NCBI RefSeq assembly: GCF_003053745.1
Contig: NZ_QAYE01000001.1
Span: 372,001 to 436,000, forward strand
Length of the DNA: 64,000 nt
Source: Sphingomonas faeni
Lineage (GTDB): Bacteria; Pseudomonadota; Alphaproteobacteria; Sphingomonadales; Sphingomonadaceae
Reading direction: 5' to 3'
Below the pieces are notes generated by a model. That model made no database searches. It had not been told where the DNA came from and was given only the letters and a program-made list of their open reading frames with translations. Position 1 is the stretch's first letter. Each line of letters begins with the position of its first letter. Positions 53,893 to 61,026 of this stretch are shown here, one piece after another. The position numbers and the translations under genes are program-made.

Positions 53893-54074
53893 TGGCTGAA
53901 GCGAAATTCGAGCGGCATCGTCAGGCGTGGACGCAGGACGAGATCCAGAAGCTGCATACGCTGGCGAAGAAGGGCATGGCGTTGAAGGCGATCGCCAAGG
54001 CGCTGACTCGGAGTGAGGAGTCGGTGAAGGTTCGGGCGAAGGAAGACTCGTTGAATATCGCTAAGCTGCGGTAG
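53892..54074 (+). CDS. Small helix-turn-helix / SANT-like protein
   Basis: A 60-residue basic protein. WTQDEIQKLHTLAKKGM followed by KAIAKALTRSEESVKVRA is a three-helix Myb/SANT- or HTH-like fold of the kind seen in small sphingomonad and Caulobacter DNA-binding proteins. It overlaps the Gre-type gene stop (TGATG), so it ends the cluster. Function unknown, DNA binding likely. Confidence 0.65.
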   Translation: MAEAKFERHRQAWTQDEIQKLHTLAKKGMALKAIAKALTRSEESVKVRAKEDSLNIAKLR

Positions 54075-54091
54075 CTATCGGGGATGCTTTA

Positions 54092-54192
54092 GCCCTCTCC
54101 CCTCCGGGGAGAGGGTTGGGTGAGGGGCTGTTCCGGGCGGAGCACTGCTTGGCTACCCCTCACCCCGACCCTCTCCCCGGAGGGGAGAGGGA
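54092..54192. repeat. Long inverted repeat, family B copy 2
   Basis: CCCTCTCCCCTCCGGGGAGA with GGGTTGGGTGAGGGGC pairs with CCCCTCACCCCGACCCTC and CCCCGGAGGGGAGAGGG. Arms match copy 1 at 50765; the middle differs. It begins 18 bases after the end of the pentose-phosphate cluster and may end its transcript. Confidence 0.7.
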
Positions 54193-54300
54193 GCAGAAGG
54201 GGCGTTGTAGTGCTCCACTAACCTTCGGAGGCTGTGGCTTCTCCATTTGGCGTCACTCCGAATGGCACCACCGGGAGAGACACCACCCCGCCCAAATGGC

Positions 54301-54406
54301 ACCACCCCGGCGGAGGCCGGGGCCCAGTTGGAAAGGTCGCTGTAACGAGGCGCAACTTGCGCCACTGCCGTCCCCCAACTGGGCCCCGGCCTTCGCCGGG
54401 GTGGTG
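54301..54406 (+). repeat. Dispersed 105-base palindromic element, family A copy 4
   Basis: The arms ACCACCCCGGCGGAGGCCGG and CCGGCCTTCGCCGGGGTGGT flank a centre with AAAGGTCGCTGTAACGA, the forward orientation. A short extra fragment of the left arm (CACCACCCCG) occurs at 54281-54290. Confidence 0.75.
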
Positions 54407-54493
54407 CGATCTGGCATATTGGTTTCGTAGACTTACGAACGCCTCACCACCTATGTGGCCCCGCCCGAACACGCTACAGCGGCCACCCCTTGT

Positions 54494-54541
54494 TCTCCCG
54501 CGAAGGCTGGAGCCCAGTCTGGGTCCCCGCCTTCGCGGGGA
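54494..54541. repeat. Short hairpin repeat related to family A
   Basis: CCCGCGAAGGCTGGAGCCCA and TGGGTCCCCGCCTTCGCGGG form a compact imperfect hairpin just before the flavoprotein gene. Together with copies at 54092 and 54301 it makes the 54075-54589 spacer almost entirely palindromic; no gene is seen there. Confidence 0.6.
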
Positions 54542-54589
54542 AACATTCTTGACTAGCGGCTCGCCCAACCAAGCCGCACGGAGCTACAC

Positions 54590-55762
54590 TTGTCCGAATA
54601 CGACGCGATAATCCTCGGCGCAGGAGCCGCCGGCCTCATGTGCGCCGCCGTCGCCAGCCAGCGAGGGCGGAAGATCCTGCTCGTCGATCACGCGGACCAG
54701 GCGGGCAAGAAGATCCTGATCTCCGGCGGGGGGCGGTGCAATTTCACCAACGTTCACACCGCCGCCGACCGCTACATCTCCGCCAACCCGCATTTCGCCA
54801 AGTCCGCGCTCGGCCGCTACACCGCGCAGGATTTCCTCGCGCTCGTCGAATCCTACGGCATCGCGTGGCACGAGAAGACGCTCGGCCAACTCTTCTGCGA
54901 CGGCTCGGCACGACAGATCGTCGATATGCTGCTCGATGAATGCGACAAGGGCCGCGTCGACCTGTCGCTCGGTCGTTCAGTCACCGGGGTCGAACATGCC
55001 GACGGCCGCTACCGAGTGTCGCTAGACGGTCGCACCGTCACCGCGCCCGCGCTGGTGATCGCCACCGGTGGCCCGTCGATCCCGAAGATGGGCGCGACCG
55101 GGTTCGCCTATGATCTCGCGCGGCAGTTTGGCCTAAAGGTCGTCGAGCCACGCCCCGCGCTCGTACCGCTGACCTTGGGCGGCGATGAGACGCTGTTCCG
55201 CGAACTGTCCGGAGTCGCCGCCGAGGTCGTCGCCACCGCCGGCAAGACCGCCTTCCGCGAAGCCGCGCTGTTCACGCACCGCGGCTTGTCGGGCCCCGCG
55301 ATCCTGCAAGTGTCGTCCTATTGGCGCAACGGCCAGCCTGTCGGAATCGATTTCCTCCCCGATCGCGAGTCCGGTTGGCTCCCCGCCGCTAAGCGTACCA
55401 CGCCGCGCGCGACTCTGCGAAAATTGCTCGGCAGCACGCTCCCGGATCGACTCGCAGAGACTTTGAGCGACCGTCTGGGCATGGGCGGAGAGATTTCCAC
55501 GCTCACCGACCGGAAACTCCAGGACGCCGAGCGAGCGCTAAGTCACTGGCAATTCACGCCGAATGGCTCCGAAGGCTATGCCAAGGCCGAGGTCACCGCG
55601 GGTGGAATCAGCACCGCGGAACTGTCATCGCAAACAATGCAAGCCAAACGCGTACCAATGCTGTATGCAGTCGGCGAAGCGGTCGATGTCACAGGGTGGC
55701 TCGGCGGCTACAACTTCCAATGGGCATGGGCGAGCGGGTGGGCCGCGGGTCAAGTCCTGTAG
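54590..55762 (+). CDS. HI0933/YhiN-family FAD-dependent oxidoreductase
   Basis: A 390-residue flavoprotein. It opens with the FAD motif AIILGAGAAGLMCA and has GKKILISGGGRCNFTN, the family signature, then VIATGGPSIPKMGATGFAYD and the closing GEAVDVTGWLGGYNFQWAWASG. The reaction is unknown for the HI0933 family. I chose the TTG at 54590 because it places the FAD motif at the very start and ACGGAGC lies upstream. It is upstream of the helicase gene on the same strand with a 56-base gap. Confidence 0.88.
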   Translation: MSEYDAIILGAGAAGLMCAAVASQRGRKILLVDHADQAGKKILISGGGRCNFTNVHTAADRYISANPHFAKSALGRYTAQDFLALVESYGIAWHEKTLGQLFCDGSARQIVDMLLDECDKGRVDLSLGRSVTGVEHADGRYRVSLDGRTVTAPALVIATGGPSIPKMGATGFAYDLARQFGLKVVEPRPALVPLTLGGDETLFRELSGVAAEVVATAGKTAFREAALFTHRGLSGPAILQVSSYWRNGQPVGIDFLPDRESGWLPAAKRTTPRATLRKLLGSTLPDRLAETLSDRLGMGGEISTLTDRKLQDAERALSHWQFTPNGSEGYAKAEVTAGGISTAELSSQTMQAKRVPMLYAVGEAVDVTGWLGGYNFQWAWASGWAAGQVL

Positions 55763-55818
55763 GGACCACCACGCCAGTGCCTTGCCGTTGCGTAAGCCGG
55801 CCACCAATTAGGACGTAC

Positions 55819-57588
55819 ATGCCTTTTACAAATATTCCGTCGCTTCTTTCCGAGGCGCTCGAAGCGCGCGGCTATACCGCGCTCACCCCCGTCCAGGCTC
55901 ATGTGATCGAGGACAATGCGATCGGTCGCGACCTCGTCGTGTCGGCGCAGACCGGCTCGGGCAAGACCGTCGCGTTCGGCCTGGCGATGGCCGGCGAACT
56001 GCTCGGTGAAGCCGGCGAGGACGGCGTCCAGCGCCTGCCCGCGCCGCACAAGCCGCTCGTGCTCTGCATCGCGCCGACTCGTGAGCTCGCGCTCCAGGTC
56101 AGCCGCGAGCTGATGTGGCTCTATGCCAAGGCCGGTGCGCGCATCTCGACCTGCGTCGGCGGCATGGACGCCTCGAAGGAGCGTCGTTCGCTGGCGCACG
56201 GCGCGCATATCGTCGTCGGCACGCCGGGCCGTCTGCGCGATCACCTCGAGCGTGGCGCGCTCGACCTGTCGGCCCTCAAGGTCGCCGTGCTCGACGAGGC
56301 CGACGAGATGCTCGACATGGGCTTCCGCGAGGACCTCGAGCAGATCCTCGATGCGTCGCCCGAAGCGCGCCGCACGCTGCTGTTCTCGGCGACGATGCCG
56401 CGGCCGATCGTCGCGCTCGCCAAGCGCTATCAGAAGGACGCTCTGCGGATCTCGACCGTCGGCGAGGATCGCGGCCATGGCGACATCTCGTACCAGGCCG
56501 TCACGGTCTCGCCGTCCGAGATCGAGCATGCGGTGATCAACCTGCTGCGCTTCCACGAGGCGGAGACGGCGATGCTGTTCTGCGCCACGCGCGACAACGT
56601 ACGTCACCTGCATGCGAGCCTGGTCGAACGGGGCTTTGCCGCCGTCGCGCTGTCGGGCGAGCATTCGCAGAACGAGCGTAACGCTGCGCTTCAGGCTTTG
56701 CGTGACCGCCGTGCGCGTGTCTGCGTGGCGACCGACGTTGCTGCTCGCGGTATCGATCTGCCGACGCTGAGCCTCGTCGTTCACGTCGAGTTGCCGCGCG
56801 ATGCCGAGACGCTCCAGCATCGCTCGGGTCGTACCGGTCGTGCGGGCAAGAAGGGCACCGCTGTCCTGATCGTGCCGTTCCCGCGTCGCCGTCGAGTCGA
56901 GATGATGCTCCGTGGTGCGAAGATCAACGCCGAGTGGGTCAACGCCCCGACCGCCGAGGACATCCGCAAGAACGATCACGAGCGCCTGATCGGCATGCTG
57001 TTGCAGCCGGTCGAGGTCGAGGAGGAGGATCGCGCACTCGCCGTCCGCCTGATGGCCGAAAAGACGCCGGAAGATATCGCCGCGGCGCTGGTACACATGC
57101 ACCGCGCGACGATGCCGCAAGCCGAGGACCTGATCGACCAGAGCAAGCAGCCGACTCAGGACGAGCGTTCGCAGGGTCCGCGCGCGGGCTTCGAGGACAC
57201 CGTCTGGTTCCGCATGGACATCGGTCGTCGCCAGAACGCCGATCCGCGCTGGATCCTGCCGCTGATCTGCCGTCGTGGGCACATCACCAAGTCGGAGATT
57301 GGTGCGATTCGGATCGGGCCGAACGAGACGGCGTTCGAGATCCCACGCGCCGTAGCGTCGCGGTTCTCGGCGGCGATCCAGCGTACGGCGCAGGCTGGCG
57401 AGGAAGAGAGCGGCGTCGCGATCGAGGCGATGCAGGGCGCGCCCGAGAGCGGTGCGCGGCATGACGGCGGTGGCGGTGGCCGCAGCAATGCGAGCGGTCC
57501 CCGCTCGACGCTGCACCGTGCGGCCCCGCGTGGCGGGCCGGCTCCTGCGCGGAAGCCCCCGTACCGCGGCAATCGCGAGCGCAGCTGA
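55819..57588 (+). CDS. DEAD-box RNA helicase with DbpA-type RNA-binding domain
   Basis: A 589-residue helicase. Motifs in order: TPVQAHVI (Q), AQTGSGKT (I), PTRELA (Ia), TPGRL (Ib), DEADEMLDMGF (II), SAT (III), TDVAARGIDLP (V) and HRSGRTGRAG (VI). A DbpA-like RNA-binding domain follows at about 470-545 (VWFRMDIGRRQNADPRW, HITKSEIGAIRIG), then a Gly/Arg/Pro-rich basic tail. This is the DeaD/CsdA or DbpA type, acting in ribosome assembly or RNA turnover. A strong palindrome lies 53 bases after the stop. Confidence 0.92.
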   Translation: MPFTNIPSLLSEALEARGYTALTPVQAHVIEDNAIGRDLVVSAQTGSGKTVAFGLAMAGELLGEAGEDGVQRLPAPHKPLVLCIAPTRELALQVSRELMWLYAKAGARISTCVGGMDASKERRSLAHGAHIVVGTPGRLRDHLERGALDLSALKVAVLDEADEMLDMGFREDLEQILDASPEARRTLLFSATMPRPIVALAKRYQKDALRISTVGEDRGHGDISYQAVTVSPSEIEHAVINLLRFHEAETAMLFCATRDNVRHLHASLVERGFAAVALSGEHSQNERNAALQALRDRRARVCVATDVAARGIDLPTLSLVVHVELPRDAETLQHRSGRTGRAGKKGTAVLIVPFPRRRRVEMMLRGAKINAEWVNAPTAEDIRKNDHERLIGMLLQPVEVEEEDRALAVRLMAEKTPEDIAAALVHMHRATMPQAEDLIDQSKQPTQDERSQGPRAGFEDTVWFRMDIGRRQNADPRWILPLICRRGHITKSEIGAIRIGPNETAFEIPRAVASRFSAAIQRTAQAGEEESGVAIEAMQGAPESGARHDGGGGGRSNASGPRSTLHRAAPRGGPAPARKPPYRGNRERS

Positions 57589-57640
57589 GAGCCTCGGCGC
57601 GTCCTTCCCAATGGGGGAGGGCGCGTCGCCCTCAAGAACT

Positions 57641-57724
57641 CCGTCATCCTGACGAAAGTCAGGATCCAGAGTAACGAACGCCGCCCTGCTTGATCCTGGA
57701 TCCTGACTTTCGTCAGGATGACGG
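57641..57724. repeat. Perfect 29-base inverted repeat, family D (possible terminator)
   Basis: The arms 57641-57669 and 57696-57724 are exact reverse complements (CCGTCATCCTGACG... to ...CGTCAGGATGACGG) around a 26-base centre. It sits between the helicase and the YaiI-type gene and would form a very stable hairpin in RNA on either strand. No T-run follows. Confidence 0.85.
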
Positions 57725-57746
57725 GGAATGAGTGGGGCGGTTCGGG

Positions 57747-58226
57747 ATGTGTACGATGACGAACGTATGTTCCAGCACCATCCGCATCCTCGTCGACGCC
57801 GATGCGTGTCCGGTAAAGGACGAGATCTACAAGGTCGCGTGGCGCCACGAAGTCCCCGTGACGATCGTCGCCAACAGCCATTTCCGCATCCCCGTCCACC
57901 CGCTGATCTCGCGCGTCGTCGTCAGCGACGGCTTCGACGCGGCCGACGACTGGATCGCCGAACAGGCCGATGCGAAGTCGGTCGTGATCACCGCCGACAT
58001 CCTGCTCGCCGACCGCTGCGTGAAAGCCGGCGCGACCGTACTCGCCAACACCGGCAAGCCCTTCACCACCGGCTCGATCGGCGGCGCCATCGCCACGCGT
58101 GCGATCATGGCCGACCTGCGCGCGGGCGGCGACATCATCGGCGGCCCCGCGCCGTTCTCGAAGACCGACCGGTCGAGCTTCCTGTCCGCGCTCGATGCCG
58201 CGCTGGTCCGGCTGAAGCGCCGCTAA
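57747..58226 (+). CDS. YaiI/YqxD (DUF188) family protein
   Basis: A protein of about 159 residues. RILVDADACPVKDEIYKVA at the start, then VVITADILLADRCV and the GSIGGAIATRAIM segment are diagnostic of the UPF0178/YaiI family, which has a PIN-like nuclease fold and unknown function. The start is uncertain: GTG 57732, ATG 57747 and ATG 57756 are all in frame and no good ribosome site is seen. Confidence 0.85.
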   Translation: MCTMTNVCSSTIRILVDADACPVKDEIYKVAWRHEVPVTIVANSHFRIPVHPLISRVVVSDGFDAADDWIAEQADAKSVVITADILLADRCVKAGATVLANTGKPFTTGSIGGAIATRAIMADLRAGGDIIGGPAPFSKTDRSSFLSALDAALVRLKRR

Positions 58227-58545
58227 CCAGAGCGTCTTAGACAGGCGTCGCAGGCGGCGGGCCTGTCGCTGCGCTCCCAGCGCGAGGCCAGCGACTTCGT
58301 TGTGCAACTCGCCAACGTTGCAGCGATCGACCAAGTCTTCCCAAAATATGACGATATCGACGCGGCACGTAAGTCGGTTCAGGCGAACCACGCGAGCTGC
58401 GATGGCTTGCAAGTACGTAAAGACGCCCAAAAGAAACAGATGGTAGCGCAATCTTAACTAATCGATCCGTTACGGGGACATTGTAAAATATCAAGTTCCC
58501 AAGAAGAGATTTCTCCGCTTACAAGTGTTTTGGAGGCGGGGGGTA
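58227..58545 (+). other. Spacer with an open frame continuing after the YaiI stop
   Basis: The YaiI frame stays open for 77 codons after its TAA (to about 58460), with protein-like composition (SQREASDFVVQLANVAAID) but no good start codon. It may be the tail of a decayed gene or chance. The last 90 bases are AT-richer and probably hold the acyltransferase promoter; GGAGGCGGGGGG precedes the next ATG. Confidence 0.35.
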
Positions 58546-59757
58546 ATGACAGTATTTGCCACGGGGCGAGTCGCCTTAGACGGCTCGCGCCTTCCTCGCT
58601 CAGGCCGGATCGAAACGCTTGATATGTTGCGCGGGTTCGCGGCGCTGCTCGTTCTGTTTCAGCACCTCGCCGAGACCATCATCGCGACGCACGCGCTTCC
58701 CCTTCCCATCGAACAGGCCGGCGTGCTGCTGTTCGACGGCATCTTCCACTTCGGGCGGTTTGGCGTCGCGCTGTTCTTTCTGATCAGCGGGTTCGTCATT
58801 CCGTTCAGTTTTCGCACCAATCATCCGGTCCGCGGATTCGCGATCAGCCGCGCATTTCGCCTGTATCCCGCCTATTGGCTGTCGCTGGGCGTCGCGCTGC
58901 TGGTGCTGCATATGACAGGCGCGCCCGCTCCCGCTGCGGTGACGATCGTGGCCAATGTGGCCATGATCCAGCATTATGTCGGTCAGCCCGATATCGTCGT
59001 CGCCTATTGGACGCTCGCAACGGAGCTGGCGTTCTACGTGCTGGCGGCCTGCCTTGTTGCCTGGGGGGTGCTGCGTGCGCCGTTCGTCCTGGCCGGAGGA
59101 ATCGTCGCGCTGTTCGGTGCAGCGCTGTTGCTCGCACTGGCGTCGCATCTGGTCGACAAGCGGCTGCCCGCCGACCTGCCGCTGAACTTGGGGCTGATGT
59201 TGCTGGGAACGATGCTGCGACTGGCGATGCTCGAGCGTAACGCGATCGCGGTGCGTCTGGTGGGGATACTCTGCGGCCTATTCCTCGCGATCGTGCCGGT
59301 CGTCCAGTTCATGACGGTCCCGCCGGTCGGCGCCCCAGGTTTCAACCTGGCACCGACTTTAGGGTATATTGGTGCGCTGCTGCTGTTCGTGGGAGTCGTC
59401 GGCGCTGGCTCGGATACCGGCCGCGCGGTCGAAGGCCGTTCGGTTTACCGGCGTGTGGCAAAGTGGTTCGGGACCATCTCGTATTCCGTCTACCTGTTCC
59501 ACGGACCGGTGATCCTGGCGTGCGGCACGATCCTGATCGCGGGCGATCCGGGGTCGGCATTACGCTACGTCGCGGTCGTGCTGAGCGCGACGATACTCAT
59601 CGCGGCAATCGTGTCTCATGCCGTCGAAGAGCCGATGGTGCGCCTAGGCCACCGCGTGATCCGACAGCCTGTGCCAGCGCAAGCGCCGGGTCTGGCAGAG
59701 CCGATCCTCGCGACCCCCACGGCCGGCCCGATCTTCGTCGAGACGGAGTTCCGCTAG
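58546..59757 (+). CDS. Membrane acyltransferase (acyltransferase_3 / OafA type)
   Basis: A 403-residue protein with about ten hydrophobic segments. The family N-terminus IETLDMLRGFAALLVLFQH has the conserved Arg and the catalytic His, followed by GRFGVALFFLISGFV and SRAFRLYPAYW. Members transfer acyl groups, often acetyl, to sugars of surface polysaccharides in the inner membrane. The ATG at 58546 follows a GGAGGCGGGGGG ribosome site. It is the last gene before the mobile-looking segment. Confidence 0.88.
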   Translation: MTVFATGRVALDGSRLPRSGRIETLDMLRGFAALLVLFQHLAETIIATHALPLPIEQAGVLLFDGIFHFGRFGVALFFLISGFVIPFSFRTNHPVRGFAISRAFRLYPAYWLSLGVALLVLHMTGAPAPAAVTIVANVAMIQHYVGQPDIVVAYWTLATELAFYVLAACLVAWGVLRAPFVLAGGIVALFGAALLLALASHLVDKRLPADLPLNLGLMLLGTMLRLAMLERNAIAVRLVGILCGLFLAIVPVVQFMTVPPVGAPGFNLAPTLGYIGALLLFVGVVGAGSDTGRAVEGRSVYRRVAKWFGTISYSVYLFHGPVILACGTILIAGDPGSALRYVAVVLSATILIAAIVSHAVEEPMVRLGHRVIRQPVPAQAPGLAEPILATPTAGPIFVETEFR

Positions 59758-60052
59758 CAGGTCCCGAAAAGCCGCTGCACGACGATCCACAGAACCCGGT
59801 TGTTTGAACCGAGAGATCAACGCGTGAACCGCGCATAAGACCTAAAGCGACGTTGCGCGGTACAGCGCGCGGCAGTCGACCAGCGCACGCCTGCCGTCAT
59901 CGTAGCGACAGGTCTTTTAGCTAACCTGAATTGAAATTTGGTGCACCCGACTGGTCTCCAATAACTTCACCGACTCAATACTTTGGATTGGCTAACCTAC
60001 AAGATACCGGCCACGCAAACCTGCGGGCTTCGGACAAACTGGCTAACCGGTC
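59758..60052. other. Spacer at the left border of the mobile-looking segment
   Basis: About 295 bases with no gene seen. It holds three copies of GCTAACC (59920, 59991, 60042); the last lies directly upstream of the Rep-like start. No tRNA end or obvious attachment site was found. Confidence 0.45.
59919..60048 (+). repeat. Three GGCTAACC repeats upstream of the Rep-like gene
   Basis: AGCTAACCT (59919-59927), GGCTAACCT (59990-59998) and GGCTAACC (60041-60048) are direct copies at 71- and 51-base spacing. They could be operators or weak iterons for the product of the gene that starts five bases after the third copy. Confidence 0.35.
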
Positions 60053-60766
60053 GTGAGCGCCCGTTCGCTCTTTCAGATCGCAGGCGGGAAAGCCAGCAAG
60101 GGCCGCCGCACCGGTCAGCCAGTCCGTCGCAGCAGCTGTCGCGCTGGCGAGCGCGAGCAGCGCTATTGGCGGCCGTTCAACAAGACCGAGCGCAATGCGC
60201 GGATGCGTGCTGCCGAGGTGTACGATCGCAAGTACAAGATCGCCGGCAAGCGTAATGGACCGCTTGGCGCGATCGGCGTCGACGTCCTGCGCGAGCTGAT
60301 GCGCATGATCGACTTCAAGACTGGGCGGCTTGAGCCCGCCATCGCTACACTGGCCGAACGGCTTCGGCGCTCGCGAGGAGCGATCGTCAGTGCCCTCGCG
60401 CGGCTGAAGGATCACGGCTTCATCGACTGGATCCGTCGCTTTGAGCCGATTGAGGATCCTGACGCCTTCGGCCCCCAGGTAAAGCAGATCACGAACGCCT
60501 ATTGGTTCGGTCTCCCCAAGGAGGCGGCGGACATGGTGCGCCGTATGATGGGGAAGGGGCCTATGCCCGACGACGAAGTTGCTCGCCGGAAAGCTGACGA
60601 AGAAGAAACCGCTGCCATGCTTGCCACGATCTCGGCCGAGGACCTGGCCGCGTTCCGTGCCGGCGACGAGTCCCCTCTCGCGAAAGCTCTTGCTTCGCTC
60701 GGGCGGCGCGTTGACCTCAATAACGCGATTCCACCGGGTGGTCAGAACCCGACCCTACAAGGTTAA
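60053..60766 (+). CDS. Plasmid-type replication/helix-turn-helix protein
   Basis: A 237-residue basic protein with a GTG start. The N-terminus (SLFQIAGGKASKGRRTG) and RYWRPFNKTERNARMRAAE lead into a winged-helix-like part (LMRMIDFKTGRLEPAIATLA, LRRSRGAIVSALARLKDHGF). I know this layout from replication or regulatory HTH proteins on alphaproteobacterial plasmids and integrated elements. The C-terminal 70 residues are acidic and probably disordered. Initiation of replication is possible, but autonomous replication is not shown by anything else here. Confidence 0.62.
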   Translation: MSARSLFQIAGGKASKGRRTGQPVRRSSCRAGEREQRYWRPFNKTERNARMRAAEVYDRKYKIAGKRNGPLGAIGVDVLRELMRMIDFKTGRLEPAIATLAERLRRSRGAIVSALARLKDHGFIDWIRRFEPIEDPDAFGPQVKQITNAYWFGLPKEAADMVRRMMGKGPMPDDEVARRKADEEETAAMLATISAEDLAAFRAGDESPLAKALASLGRRVDLNNAIPPGGQNPTLQG

Positions 60767-61026
60767 ATATAGAAGGAACGCCGTTGGCGTGCGCAGGTTT
60801 GCTACTCCACCAGGCCCCCGAGGCCCCGATCCCCACAGGGTCAACGTCAAGCGACCGCTGGCGGCCGTGCCGGCTTGCGCCGGCCCGATGCATCCTGGGG
60901 AGGATGCGCGGCTTTCGATATGGTCAAACCGAGGACTACGCTTCTTGATAGCGATGAATGTGTCGTTGCATCCCGACGTTAAGTGCGCAGAGGTAGACTC
61001 AGCTTATTCGGAAATCGGAGCCGCCT

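Noticed and set aside
57641-57724. CRISPR repeat or inverted terminal repeat of an insertion sequence
   Set aside because: Only two inverted arms with a 26-base centre, no array and no transposase gene.
59975-60415. Minus-strand 146-codon frame across the Rep-like gene start
   Set aside because: Antisense shadow of the better-supported Rep/HTH gene; no motifs or ribosome site.
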